Positions 19,325 through 29,432 of a DNA stretch of 64,000 nt are shown one piece after another. The stretch spans positions 186,001-250,000 of the forward strand of contig NZ_JAUAMB010000001.1 in the NCBI RefSeq assembly GCF_031010175.1, read 5' to 3'. The notes beneath the pieces are model-generated. The model worked only from the letters and a program-made list of their open reading frames with translations. It was not told the origin of the DNA and ran no database searches. How positions within the stretch are numbered: the first letter of the stretch is position 1; every line of letters starts with the position of its first letter. Origin of the DNA: Halomonas sp. SpR1 (lineage in GTDB: Bacteria > Pseudomonadota > Gammaproteobacteria > Pseudomonadales > Halomonadaceae). The translations under genes were made by a program, and so were the position numbers.

Positions 19325-20707
19325 ATGGCAGACGTTTCAGAATACGAATATGACCTTCTGGTGATCGGTGCGGGCTCTGGTGGTGTGCGTGCTGCACGCA
19401 TGGCAGCCGCTACCGGAGCCAAGGTGGCAATTGCCGAAGATCGCTACCTGGGCGGAACCTGCGTCAATGTTGGCTGTGTTCCCAAAAAACTTTACTCCTA
19501 CGCTGCCCATTTCCATGACAGCTTTGACGATGCGGCTGGCTTTGGTTGGCAACTGCCCGGCCCCGCCAGTTTTGATTGGGCCACGCTGCGTGACAACAAA
19601 ATCAGTGAAATAAAACGACTGAATGGTATTTATCAGCGCATGCTGGAGGGGGCCGGGGTCACGCTCTTTAATGCTCGAGCACGCCTGGCCGATGCCCATA
19701 CGGTAACGCTAAGTGGCGAGCATGGTGACATTTCAGTGACCGCACGCAAAATCGTTCTCGCTACCGGTGGTTGGCCCTGGGTGCCCGATTTTCCAGGCAG
19801 TGAATACGCCCTCGATTCCAATCAGATTTTTGATCTGAATACCTTCCCGAAACGCTTTTTAGTACTGGGCGGTGGCTATATTGCGGTGGAGTTCTCCAGC
19901 ATCTTTAATGGACTGGGCAGCGAGACACACCTTATCTACCGCGGTGAGCTGTTTTTGAAAGGCTTTGATCAGCAGGTTCGTGAGTTCACACGCGCTGAAA
20001 TGGAAAGAAAGGGTGTCAATCTCCACTTCAATACCAATATTGAGCGCATTGAGCTCAGCCAGGATGCCTACAACGTGCATCTCACTAACGGCGATGTGCT
20101 TGAAGTCGACGTAGTGCTCGCGGCCACTGGGCGGAAAGCCAATATCCGCGATCTAGGGCTTGAAGCGTTGGGATTAAGCTTGGATGACGCGGGCAAAATC
20201 CCCGTAAACGCGCGGTTTGAAACAGCGCTGCCTTCAGTGTTAGCGCTAGGTGACCTAACGGCTGGGCCTGAATTGACACCGGTCGCGCTGGCAGAGGCGA
20301 TGCAGCTTGTTGAAATTCATTTTGCCGACACAGTTCCCCAGCCGTTGGATTACAGTACGATCCCCACCGCCGTTTTTTGCCACCCCAACATCGGTACCGT
20401 AGGACTTTCCGAGCAGGCAGCCCGGGAAAAATTTGCCAATATTCGTGTTTATAGCACTGATTTTCGTGCCATGAAGCACACGCTATCCGGCAGCCAAGAA
20501 CGCACCTTAATGAAATTGATCGTGGACGATGCCACCGATGTAGTGGTGGGGGCCCATATGGTGGGTGATGATGCGGGTGAAATCATTCAGGGTATTGCCA
20601 TTGCAGTAAGAGCTGGTCTTACCAAGCAGGACTTCGACCGCACTGTAGGCATTCATCCTACGGGAGCAGAGGAGTTCGTTACGCTGCGTACGCTCACTCG
20701 TACTTAG
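19325..20707 (+). CDS. gor: Glutathione-disulfide reductase
   Basis: This FAD- and NADPH-dependent enzyme keeps glutathione reduced. The 460-residue product has the FAD motif GAGSGGVRAAR, the redox pair in GGTCVNVGCVPKK (C46 and C51), a second dinucleotide motif GGGYIAVEF, and the C-terminal catalytic His in HPTGAEEF. The start at 19325 follows AGGAG; an upstream in-frame ATG at 19274 would add 17 residues and lacks a site. A terminator follows at 20724. Confidence 0.95.
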   Translation: MADVSEYEYDLLVIGAGSGGVRAARMAAATGAKVAIAEDRYLGGTCVNVGCVPKKLYSYAAHFHDSFDDAAGFGWQLPGPASFDWATLRDNKISEIKRLNGIYQRMLEGAGVTLFNARARLADAHTVTLSGEHGDISVTARKIVLATGGWPWVPDFPGSEYALDSNQIFDLNTFPKRFLVLGGGYIAVEFSSIFNGLGSETHLIYRGELFLKGFDQQVREFTRAEMERKGVNLHFNTNIERIELSQDAYNVHLTNGDVLEVDVVLAATGRKANIRDLGLEALGLSLDDAGKIPVNARFETALPSVLALGDLTAGPELTPVALAEAMQLVEIHFADTVPQPLDYSTIPTAVFCHPNIGTVGLSEQAAREKFANIRVYSTDFRAMKHTLSGSQERTLMKLIVDDATDVVVGAHMVGDDAGEIIQGIAIAVRAGLTKQDFDRTVGIHPTGAEEFVTLRTLTRT

Positions 20708-20723
20708 TAGCCCATGCTAAAGC

Positions 20724-20752
20724 AGGCGTGTCTATATGGCGCGCCTTTTTTT
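20724..20752 (+). terminator. Rho-independent terminator after gor
   Basis: The stem AGGCGTG (20724-20730) pairs with CGCGCCT (20740-20746), including one G-U pair, and is followed by a run of seven T. It isolates gor from the ectoine operon. Confidence 0.8.
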
Positions 20753-20870
20753 GGCCTGTGCACTACTCTAAAAGCCATAGCCGTTTAATGACCGAGATAG
20801 CTGTCGCATTGTTGAATTGACCAGTTATAACAAAAAATTATGGAAAGCGGGGTAGAGAATAATATGGCTT

Positions 20871-20899
20871 TTGAATTGCTCATAATCAGCTGTTATAAT
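20871..20899 (+). promoter_or_regulatory. Sigma-70-type promoter of ectABC
   Basis: TTGAAT (20871-20876) and TATAAT (20894-20899) are separated by exactly 17 bases and lie 33 bases before ectA. The -10 is a perfect match and the -35 has four of six consensus bases. Osmotic control of ect genes is known in Halomonas elongata; this site shows only the core promoter. Confidence 0.75.
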
Positions 20900-20931
20900 G
20901 ATCATCAAATTCGCTACAGCGAAGCATAACT

Positions 20932-21510
20932 ATGAGTACGCCGATACAACCTTTTACCCCCTCTGCCGACCTAGCCAGGCCAACGGTGGCCGATGCCGTT
21001 GTGGGTCATGCGGAGACACCGCTGTTTATTCGCAAACCCAATGCGGATGATGGCTGGGGGGTTTACGAGCTGGTTAAAGCTTGCCCACCGCTGGATGTGA
21101 ATTCAGCCTATGCCTACCTGCTACTTGCGACTCAGTTTCGTGATACCTGTGCAGTCGCTACCAATGAAGAGGGTGAAATCGTTGGTTTTGTGTCTGGCTA
21201 TGTTAAGGACAATGCTCCCGACACTTACTTCCTATGGCAAGTGGCTGTCGGTGAAAAAGCGCGCGGCACAGGTCTGGCCCGGCGCTTGGTCGAGGCGATT
21301 ATGTCACGCCCCGAGCTTGACGATGTGCATCACCTTGAAACCACCATTACTCCTGACAATCTAGCCTCTTGGGGCTTGTTTCGCCGCTTGGCTGCGCGCT
21401 GGCATGCGCCACTCAACAGCCGCGAATACTTCTCTACCGAACAGCTCGGAGGAGAGCATGATCCGGAAAACCTGGTTCGTATTGGCCCGTTCCAAACAGA
21501 CCGCATCTAA
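20932..21510 (+). CDS. ectA: L-2,4-diaminobutyric acid acetyltransferase EctA
   Basis: EctA acetylates diaminobutyrate at the gamma-amino group, the second step in ectoine synthesis. The 192-residue GNAT-fold product has acetyl-CoA motif A (VAVGEKARGTGLARRL) in the middle and the EctA-typical LETTITPDNLASWGLFRRLA. It is the first gene of ectABC, read from a strong promoter. ectB follows after 106 bases. Confidence 0.97.
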   Translation: MSTPIQPFTPSADLARPTVADAVVGHAETPLFIRKPNADDGWGVYELVKACPPLDVNSAYAYLLLATQFRDTCAVATNEEGEIVGFVSGYVKDNAPDTYFLWQVAVGEKARGTGLARRLVEAIMSRPELDDVHHLETTITPDNLASWGLFRRLAARWHAPLNSREYFSTEQLGGEHDPENLVRIGPFQTDRI

Positions 21511-21586
21511 TACGCCGTTTCGCTAGATACCGCGTATCGGACTAACTGTTTTCCCGCTCATGCTACTCGGGGCAAGTAACGCCTAA

Positions 21587-22885
<1,299 letters not shown>

Positions 22886-22988
22886 TTTGGCGTTACGCTG
22901 AAGTAGTCGCGCGCAGTTTTTAGATGTCTTTTTAGATAGGGATATAACGGCTGGTAGTCGCCAGTCGTTTTGCAACGGAGTACTTCCT

Positions 22989-23381
22989 ATGATCGTTCGT
23001 AATCTTGAAGAAGCGCGTAAAACAGAGCGCCTGGTGACTGCTGAAAATGGTAACTGGGATAGTACGCGCCTTGTTCTGGCCAGCGATAATGCCGGTTTCT
23101 CTTTCCATATTACCCGCATTTTTCCAGGCACAGAGACGCATATTCACTATAAAAATCACTATGAAGCAGTGTTTTGCTATGAAGGTGAAGGCGAAGTTGA
23201 AACCCTGGCTGACGGCAAAATCTGGCCGATCAAAGCAGGCGATATCTATCTACTTGACCAGCATGATGAACACCTGCTTCGCGGCAAGGAAAAGGGCATG
23301 ACCGTGGCGTGCGTCTTTACGCCGCCGATTACTGGTAATGAAGTTCACCAGGAAGACGGCTCCTACGCAGCGCCGGAATAA
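22989..23381 (+). CDS. ectC: L-ectoine synthase EctC
   Basis: EctC cyclises N-gamma-acetyldiaminobutyrate to ectoine. The 130-residue cupin has the family core [20 protein letters not shown] (residues 44-63) and the [10 protein letters not shown] segment with metal-binding and catalytic His/Glu residues. ACGGAG precedes the ATG. A terminator at 23405 ends the operon. No ectD hydroxylase or ask gene follows, so hydroxyectoine synthesis, if present, is encoded elsewhere. Confidence 0.97.
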   Translation: MIVRNLEEARKTERLVTAENGNWDSTRLVLASDNAGFSFHITRIFPGTETHIHYKNHYEAVFCYEGEGEVETLADGKIWPIKAGDIYLLDQHDEHLLRGKEKGMTVACVFTPPITGNEVHQEDGSYAAPE

Positions 23382-23404
23382 CCCTGCTAGTGTGAAATAA
23401 GAGA

Positions 23405-23437
23405 GGCAGCCTGCTCATATAGTAGGCTGCCTTTTTT
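23405..23437 (+). terminator. Rho-independent terminator of ectABC
   Basis: GGCAGCCT (23405-23412) and AGGCTGCC (23424-23431) form an 8-bp stem with an 11-base loop, followed by six T. The convergent DUF3833 gene ends 18 bases later. Confidence 0.88.
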
Positions 23438-23454
23438 ATCTATTTAACCGTAAC

Positions 23455-23988
23455 TTAGCCTTTCTCAAATACGAGTGTGATTTCGCCCAACGTAAAGCCA
23501 AACTTGCGCATGGCGGTTCGATTGATCAAGCGTCCATCTGGCTGAAGGTACATCCAGTCATCCATGGTAAATGAAATCATTCGACCGTTAATTGCTATCA
23601 CTAGCGGATAGCGCATGTGAAAGGCATGGCCGTATTGACGTGCTTCCACTTGGCCATCTACGTCGTCGGCAGTGCCAACCCAATGGTGTTCATCGACTCG
23701 CTTAAATGTCCAAACACGTCGATCGGTTTCACCGTCTGCAAATACGAAAGACTCATCCAGTGTTAGGGTGTCATCTTCGTAGGTGCCTTGGATATCCACG
23801 GTGAAACGTCGCTGTACCTCGCCGGAGTAATCCTGCACCATGCCCCAGGCGCGAGTGGTACCCGTAAAGTATTCGGCGATATCCAGGCGCGGTTCAGAGT
23901 CAGCGTAGTCTTCAATATCAACGCCAGCACAGCCAGCTAACGTGAAGAGCAGTGTGAAGAAAAAGCCAATACGCAGGGAACGGGTCAT
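23455..23988 (-). CDS. DUF3833 family lipoprotein
   Basis: The 177-residue product has a signal peptide with lipobox TLAGC near residue 20, then a beta-rich domain with EYFTGTTRAWGMVQDYSG and WMYLQPDGRLINRT, which I recognise as DUF3833. No function is established for the family. It is convergent with ectC and divergent from the retropepsin cassette across a 240-base AT-rich gap, so it may be regulated with either. Confidence 0.82.
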   Translation of the reverse strand: MTRSLRIGFFFTLLFTLAGCAGVDIEDYADSEPRLDIAEYFTGTTRAWGMVQDYSGEVQRRFTVDIQGTYEDDTLTLDESFVFADGETDRRVWTFKRVDEHHWVGTADDVDGQVEARQYGHAFHMRYPLVIAINGRMISFTMDDWMYLQPDGRLINRTAMRKFGFTLGEITLVFEKG

Positions 23989-24228
23989 GATTCATTTCCT
24001 GTATGAAAATGGATTTTAGTACAATGTTTGTTCAGTATTTTGCTAGCATAGAGCACCTAGGCGGTCGTGACTACTGCTAGACCTGTCTGGGTTCGCTTAA
24101 TATATATTATGTTAAATCAAGCAAACTAAGCATCTGAAATAGATGTCCCAAAAGCTGTGATGGCGTTGGACACTAGTCTTCCATCTCCTTATCATTCTCC
24201 AACCTATTGTCCAAGGATATCTCTCGTT

Positions 24229-25068
24229 ATGCGCCCAGGTGTTTTGTGGCTTGTAGCTGGCTTGTCGCTTTCAATCGCTGGCTGTGCAACAACCCAGCCG
24301 GAAACGAATCAACCACCTCCCCCTCTAAGCGAAGCCTCGTTCAACTCTCGTATCTTGGAATTAGAAAACCAGTTGGTGCAGCAATGCGACACTCACACTC
24401 AGTTGCAGGAACGCCAGCTTGATCAGCAGAAAACGCTAACTGCCGATATGCGTGAAGTGGGCAGTTTGCTGCGCTACCTTCGCCAAGATGTACAGCAGCT
24501 AGAAGCCCGTGGTGAAGAGCCTGTCATCATTCGAGAAGAGTGTGAAATTGACGAGAGTTTAACCACTAAAACCCTGGTGGGTCGCAGTGAATGGGTAGGT
24601 TTGCCAAGCCTGGGCACCTACCTTAAAGCGCGTGTCGACTCTGGTGCCAATACGTCCTCCCTCTCTGCAGCAGAGATCACCCGTTTCGAACGTGACGGTG
24701 AAAACTGGGTGCGCTTCAAGTTGGCGCTGAACGAAGACGACGTGGCCGTTGAGTCTCAGCGCGGTGAGTGGATCGAAGCGCCTATCGTGCGCCGAGTACG
24801 TATTGTTCAAGCCTCGGGTGAAGATTCACGCCCGGTCATCTCACTTTTAATGACTCTAGGGCCAATTCGTGAAAACGTCGAATTCACCCTCAATGACCGC
24901 TCTCATCTGGATTACCCGGTGCTGCTAGGACGGCGCTTTTTAATGGATATTGCGGTAATTGATGTAGCCGACACCTATTTGCATGACCGCCCCGAATTTC
25001 CTGGTGGCGAACCAGCTGAACAAGCTGCTGAAGATGAAGCAGTTGACGAAGACGATAGCGAAGAGTAA
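24229..25068 (+). CDS. Retropepsin-like lipoprotein (ATP-dependent zinc protease family, PF05618)
   Basis: The 279-residue product starts with a lipoprotein signal (lipobox SIAGC, about residue 19), followed by a short coiled coil at about residues 45-90. A retropepsin-like aspartic peptidase domain comes next, with the catalytic DSGA in LKARVDSGANTSSL and YPVLLGRRFL. Databases often label this family ATP-dependent zinc protease or RimK/LysX-associated. It ends with an acidic tail. ATG 24229 puts the signal peptide at the N-terminus; the ORF opens at 24157. The next two genes encode a 7TM transglutaminase-like protein and an ATP-grasp ligase. Confidence 0.85.
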   Translation: MRPGVLWLVAGLSLSIAGCATTQPETNQPPPPLSEASFNSRILELENQLVQQCDTHTQLQERQLDQQKTLTADMREVGSLLRYLRQDVQQLEARGEEPVIIREECEIDESLTTKTLVGRSEWVGLPSLGTYLKARVDSGANTSSLSAAEITRFERDGENWVRFKLALNEDDVAVESQRGEWIEAPIVRRVRIVQASGEDSRPVISLLMTLGPIRENVEFTLNDRSHLDYPVLLGRRFLMDIAVIDVADTYLHDRPEFPGGEPAEQAAEDEAVDEDDSEE

Positions 25069-25101
25069 CTGCTCTAGCGCTTCACGAGGAAAGGAATCTC
25101 C

Positions 25102-26622
25102 ATGTCACGGTTAATGTTCTATATTATTGTCGGCCTGCTGATGGTCGTGGGCATCGCGACTAGCGTACAGCGCCACGTGCAGTTTGAGATCCCATGGCTG
25201 CCCGGTGAGCAGCGTCAGGTGTGGGAGATTGAGGCAGGCATTAGTTTCAATGCCCAGGGTGGCCCTGTTCAGGTTGATTTGGCCCTGCCTTCTCATCAGG
25301 CAGGCTACCGTGTGCTGACAGAAAACACTGCTTCGTCAGGCTATGGGCTTGCTTACCAGGCGGATGAATTGGGCCGTACCGCCCGCTGGACTATTCGTGA
25401 AGCAGCAGGTAGCCAGACACTATACTACTCGGTTCAAATGCTGGTTTCGGATGATGCCCGCTCCCCGGTACAAACTCCCCCGGAGGTTGCTACCACGCCA
25501 TGGGAAACACCCTATGACACAGCGGCCAGCCAGTTAATTGAGCAGGCCTGGGCACGTAGCGCCAACAACGCCACCTTCGCTCGCGAGCTGATTCGCGATA
25601 TTAATGGCGAACGTCAGGAAGAAAACGCACGGCTGCTCCTGACGCAAGAAACCCCGGCGGCGCTGGTGGTGCGGCTACTCAACCAGGCGGGAGTTCAAGC
25701 CCGGGAAATAAGTGGCTTACTGCTGGAAGATGGACGCCGACGCCAAACCCTGAGCAGTTGGATTCAGGTGTTTAATGAGTCTGGCGAAGAGTGGACAATT
25801 TTCCACCCGCTGACGGGGGAGCAAGGCAAGCCGGACAATTTACTGCTATGGGAAACCGGTGGCCGAGCCGTACTGGAAGTCCAAGGCGGCACCAATTCGC
25901 GGGTTACATTCTCCATGATGACCCATGACCAGCCGGCTTCTGCGGCGGTGCGCAACCATTACTCTGAAGACACGCTGCTGAATTTCTCCATTCATAGCCT
26001 GCCACTGGAAGAGCAAGCGCTGTTTCAGACTATTTTGCTGATTCCGATCGGCGCGTTGATGGTGGTATTTTTACGTGTGCTGGTGGGCATCAAAACGTCC
26101 GGCACCTTTATGCCGGTGTTGATTGCCCTCGCCTTTATTCAAACGAGTCTGCCCACGGGCTTGATTGGCTTTCTGCTCATTGTCGCCGTCGGCCTGATTA
26201 TTCGTAACTATCTCTCTTACCTGAATTTATTGCTGGTGGCCAGGGTCTCGGCGGTGATCATAACGGTGATTGCGATCATCTCAATCTTCACCGTATTGGC
26301 TTACCGCATGGGGCTCAGTGCTGGCTTAACGATCACCTTCTTCCCGATGATCATTCTGGCCTGGACCATCGAGCGGATGTCGATTCTATGGGAAGAGGAA
26401 GGCCCTAAGCAGGTGTTAATCCAGGGCGGCGGCAGTTTGATTACAGCGATTCTTGCTTACCTGGCGATGAATAACCCCTGGGTGCGCCACATCACCTTTA
26501 ACTTCCTTGGCGTTCAACTGATATTGATGGCGCTGATTTTGCTCCTGGGCAATTACACCGGTTACCGTTTGCTGGAGTTGCGCCGCTTTAAGCCAATCAC
26601 TGATGATGAGAAACCCTCATGA
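25102..26622 (+). CDS. Inactive transglutaminase-like protein fused to seven membrane helices
   Basis: The 506-residue product has an N-terminal helix (residues 3-19), then a periplasmic region of about 290 residues resembling a transglutaminase-like domain. At least six hydrophobic helices follow, from about residue 310 to 490. I see no Cys in the periplasmic domain, so the catalytic triad is absent, consistent with the inactive transglutaminase / 7TM family. GAGGAAAGG lies upstream of the ATG. The stop overlaps the ATG of the ATP-grasp gene by four bases. Confidence 0.83.
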   Translation: MSRLMFYIIVGLLMVVGIATSVQRHVQFEIPWLPGEQRQVWEIEAGISFNAQGGPVQVDLALPSHQAGYRVLTENTASSGYGLAYQADELGRTARWTIREAAGSQTLYYSVQMLVSDDARSPVQTPPEVATTPWETPYDTAASQLIEQAWARSANNATFARELIRDINGERQEENARLLLTQETPAALVVRLLNQAGVQAREISGLLLEDGRRRQTLSSWIQVFNESGEEWTIFHPLTGEQGKPDNLLLWETGGRAVLEVQGGTNSRVTFSMMTHDQPASAAVRNHYSEDTLLNFSIHSLPLEEQALFQTILLIPIGALMVVFLRVLVGIKTSGTFMPVLIALAFIQTSLPTGLIGFLLIVAVGLIIRNYLSYLNLLLVARVSAVIITVIAIISIFTVLAYRMGLSAGLTITFFPMIILAWTIERMSILWEEEGPKQVLIQGGGSLITAILAYLAMNNPWVRHITFNFLGVQLILMALILLLGNYTGYRLLELRRFKPITDDEKPS

Positions 26623-27632
26623 GCTGGCTGAAGAACTGGACGTGGCCCACGCGCTTGCGGGATAAAGGCATCATCGGCATGAATCGGCGCAATATTCGCT
26701 ATATTGGGCGATATAACAGCCGCCGACTTTACCCTCTGGTGGATGACAAACTTAAAACCAAACTGCTGGCCCAGCAGTACGGAATTACCTCACCGGAACT
26801 GATTGGTACCGTGACCACCCAGTTCGGTGTCAAGCACATTGGCGAAATGCTAACAGGCCACGCTGGTTTCGTTATCAAGCCTGCCAAGGGAAGCGGCGGC
26901 AAAGGTATCCTGGTGATTGAAAAGGTCGAAGATAACGTCTTTATCAAGCCCAGTGGTGCCCAGCTCTCGCTTACCGATCTCGAGCGGCACGTGTCGAATA
27001 TTCTATCGGGGCTCTACTCGTTGGGTGGCTCGCCCGATGTGGCGGTGATCGAAACGCTGATCAATTTCGATGAAAGCCTGATGGATTACACCTATGAAGG
27101 GGTTCCCGATATCCGGGTTATTGTCTTCAAGGGCTACCCTGTTATGGCCATGATGCGTCTTTCTACCGCGGCGTCCGACGGCAAAGCTAACCTGCACCAA
27201 GGCGCGGTAGGCGTTGGCTTGAACATCGCTACCGGGGCTGCCCTGCGCGCCGTGCAGTTTGACCGCCCCTGCTTTAGCCACCCTGACACCGGGCATGATC
27301 TGGCAAGCCTGGTCGTACCCCAGTGGGAGACGCTGCTTAACTTGGCCGCAGGCTGTTATGAAATGACCGGGCTAGGCTATCTGGGTACCGATATGGTGCT
27401 GGATCGCAAGCACGGCCCGATGCTGCTTGAGCTCAATGCAAGGCCTGGCCTGGCTATTCAAATGACCAATGGCGAAGGTTTACGACGACGGCTCGATCTT
27501 ATTGAACGTCAACCCGATGGTGTGCCCGCTAAACAGCGGGTGGCGTTTGCCCAGCACCATTTTGCGCGACAAAGCGAGCTGGTGGATAGCGCATCGGTAG
27601 AAAACTCTGACACCTCCTCCACCGGCGCGTAG
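26619..27632 (+). CDS. Alpha-L-glutamate ligase-like ATP-grasp protein
   Basis: The 337-residue product is an ATP-grasp enzyme related to RimK. Visible features are GFVIKPAKGSGGKGILVIEK (the nucleotide Lys and Gly loop, about residues 85-104) and LLELNARPGLAIQM (metal-binding Glu and Asn). Such enzymes join a carboxylate to an amine via acyl phosphate. It overlaps the 7TM gene by ATGA and sits at the end of the three-gene cassette. The substrate is unknown; a cytoplasmic amino-acid or peptide ligation tied to the periplasmic peptidase is an inference. Confidence 0.87.
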   Translation: MSWLKNWTWPTRLRDKGIIGMNRRNIRYIGRYNSRRLYPLVDDKLKTKLLAQQYGITSPELIGTVTTQFGVKHIGEMLTGHAGFVIKPAKGSGGKGILVIEKVEDNVFIKPSGAQLSLTDLERHVSNILSGLYSLGGSPDVAVIETLINFDESLMDYTYEGVPDIRVIVFKGYPVMAMMRLSTAASDGKANLHQGAVGVGLNIATGAALRAVQFDRPCFSHPDTGHDLASLVVPQWETLLNLAAGCYEMTGLGYLGTDMVLDRKHGPMLLELNARPGLAIQMTNGEGLRRRLDLIERQPDGVPAKQRVAFAQHHFARQSELVDSASVENSDTSSTGA

Positions 27633-27676
27633 ACTACTAACGAGTGCCTAGGCTAACAACGTTCAACGAGTTGCCC

Positions 27677-28123
27677 ATGACCCAAGCGAGTACACTACTA
27701 CAGCAGGCGGAGTCTCAGTGCCATATCCGCGGCGTTCGTTTCACTCCTATTCGCCGACGCGTACTTGAGATGATTGCTGAAAATGGCGGTGGGCTAAAAG
27801 CCTATGATCTGCTCGACAAGCTCTCTACCGAGCATGCAGCCGCCCGCCCCCCGACGGTTTATCGAGCCCTGGAGTTCTTGATTGATCAAGGCCTGGTGCA
27901 TCGCATTGAGTCGCAGAACTCCTATGTGGCCTGCGCCTGCCCAGAGCATGCCCATGGTTTTCAGCTACTCATTTGCCGTCACTGCGGTTATGTGGAAGAG
28001 CTGCATTTGGACGAAATCAGCGAGCAACTGGCAGCGCTGGCTAAAAGCCAAGGCTTTAACGTGGAGCGCCAAACCATTGAGCTCCAGGGGCTCTGTCAGG
28101 ATTGTCGAACAGCGAGCGAGTAA
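27677..28123 (+). CDS. zur: Fur-family zinc regulator Zur
   Basis: The 148-residue product has a winged helix containing RPPTVYRALEFLIDQGLVHRI, a helix-3 recognition pattern of the Fur family. Two structural-zinc CxxC pairs are present (CRHC and CQDC), and the CPEHAHGFQ segment is typical of Zur. It represses zinc uptake genes when zinc is replete. I prefer ATG 27677 to the upstream GTG at 27644; neither has a strong ribosome site. hisI begins four bases after the stop. Confidence 0.85.
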   Translation: MTQASTLLQQAESQCHIRGVRFTPIRRRVLEMIAENGGGLKAYDLLDKLSTEHAAARPPTVYRALEFLIDQGLVHRIESQNSYVACACPEHAHGFQLLICRHCGYVEELHLDEISEQLAALAKSQGFNVERQTIELQGLCQDCRTASE

Positions 28124-28127
28124 TTGT

Positions 28128-28598
28128 ATGTCCCATTTTGATCACATAGCGCCGGATGCACTGTTTAAGCAGCTAGAGCGTGCCACCCCCGAAGATAGCC
28201 TACCCGCTGTGGCCACCCTGCTAGCGGCCGTGCGCTTCAATGCCGAGGGGTTGATTCCTGCCATTGCTCAGCAGCACGATACGCAAGAAGTGCTAATGAT
28301 GGCGTGGATGAATCGTGAGGCGCTGGAGGAGACGTTAACCACCCAGCGCGTTTGCTACTATTCGCGTTCGCGGATGAAGTTATGGCGTAAGGGGGAGTCG
28401 TCAGGACAACAGCAGCAGCTTGTCTCCGCTGCGCTGGATTGCGATGGCGATACGCTACTGTTGCAAGTTGAACAAACAGGCCCTGCTTGCCACACCGGGC
28501 GGCGCAGCTGTTTCTATATTGCCGTGGACAAAGAGCAAGCATCGATCACCAGTACGCCGCTGATTGATCCCGACGATCTGTACGGCAAAAAAGCCTAG
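28128..28598 (+). CDS. hisI: Phosphoribosyl-AMP cyclohydrolase HisI
   Basis: HisI opens the purine ring of PR-AMP in histidine synthesis and needs zinc. The 156-residue product has [27 protein letters not shown] and the metal-binding [14 protein letters not shown] region with all three conserved cysteines. An N-terminal extension of about 35 residues precedes the core. No HisE is fused. It lies four bases after zur, an unusual place, which recalls the Zur-linked HisI paralogues known in other bacteria. Those often lose zinc ligands; this one keeps them. Confidence 0.9.
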   Translation: MSHFDHIAPDALFKQLERATPEDSLPAVATLLAAVRFNAEGLIPAIAQQHDTQEVLMMAWMNREALEETLTTQRVCYYSRSRMKLWRKGESSGQQQQLVSAALDCDGDTLLLQVEQTGPACHTGRRSCFYIAVDKEQASITSTPLIDPDDLYGKKA

Positions 28599-28606
28599 TT
28601 TTCGCC

Positions 28607-28951
28607 ATGCCACACTCAGCCAAGACGCGAATCATATCAGTGCTGCGCTCAGGCCCGCGGTGGCTATTGATGAAAGTGATGGTTGGCTGCGTAAGAGTCT
28701 ATCAATACACGCTCAGTCCACTGCTGGGCCCTCGCTGCCGCTTCTGGCCAAGCTGCTCGTCCTATACGATTGAGGCGATTCAGGTACATGGGCCAATAAA
28801 GGGCGGCTGGATGGCCGTTAAGCGCATCGTTAAGTGCCACCCAGGCAACCCCGGTGGTATGGATCCGGTGCCCGGTGGCCGCAGCGAGCAGCTTTGTCGT
28901 GAGGATGAAGAAGTATCTCCACCCTCCTGCTGTGATCATCACTCTCGCTAG
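28607..28951 (+). CDS. yidD: Membrane protein insertion efficiency factor YidD
   Basis: YidD helps YidC insert inner-membrane proteins. The 114-residue product has the signature [20 protein letters not shown] and [17 protein letters not shown]. It is longer than the usual 70-85 residues: it carries about 22 extra N-terminal residues and a Cys/His-rich tail ending CCDHHSR. It lies away from the rpmH-rnpA-yidD-yidC locus, where it is usually found. It follows hisI by eight bases. Confidence 0.88.
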   Translation: MPHSAKTRIISVLRSGPRWLLMKVMVGCVRVYQYTLSPLLGPRCRFWPSCSSYTIEAIQVHGPIKGGWMAVKRIVKCHPGNPGGMDPVPGGRSEQLCREDEEVSPPSCCDHHSR

Positions 28952-28966
28952 TTCGCACGGTTTTAC

Positions 28967-29383
28967 CTACTTCTGCTGCGCAACTGCGTAAATCTTCTCA
29001 AGCATGGCGTGCAAGCCGTTGCTACGCGTCGGAGAGAGGTGTTTATCCAGGCCTAAATCAGCTAAAAAATGCGGCTCGGTCGCACGTATTTCAGCGGCGG
29101 AGCGCTCGCTGTAAATACGCAGCAATACGGCAATCAGGCCGGATACAATGGCGGCATCGGAGGTGGCCTTGAACACCAGCTTATCGCCCTCCTCCTCATG
29201 TCGCATCCATACGTTTGACTGGCAGCCCTGAATTTTAAACTCCTCAATTTTCCACTCTTCGGGAAAATCAGGCAGTTGCTTGCCCATATCAATAATGTAC
29301 TGGTAGCGATCCATCCAGTTATCAAATATTTCGAAATCTTCGATCAGCTCTTGCTGGGCCTGCTCGGCGCCGGAAGTGCTCAT
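28967..29383 (-). CDS. sufE: SufE-family sulfur acceptor protein
   Basis: SufE/CsdE accepts persulfide sulfur from a cysteine desulfurase for Fe-S assembly. The 138-residue product has the catalytic Cys in EFKIQGCQSNVW (about residue 51) and the conserved LRIYSERSAAEI helix. ATG 29383 is preceded by AAGGAA; an in-frame codon at 29428 has no such site. The recombinase gene lies upstream on the same strand. Confidence 0.9.
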   Translation of the reverse strand: MSTSGAEQAQQELIEDFEIFDNWMDRYQYIIDMGKQLPDFPEEWKIEEFKIQGCQSNVWMRHEEEGDKLVFKATSDAAIVSGLIAVLLRIYSERSAAEIRATEPHFLADLGLDKHLSPTRSNGLHAMLEKIYAVAQQK

Positions 29384-29432
29384 GCTATTTCCTTCTCTAT
29401 TGGCTTGGCGACTGACATGTTGCGTCATTTAG

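Noticed and set aside
20824..20831. GTTATAAC palindrome upstream of ectA, similar to part of a Zur box
   Set aside because: Only eight bases match and the extended flanks expected for Zur are missing.
22959..22974. Possible sigma-54 promoter before ectC
   Set aside because: The -12 TTGCA is good, but the -24 element reads CGCCAG with one of the invariant GG bases lost.
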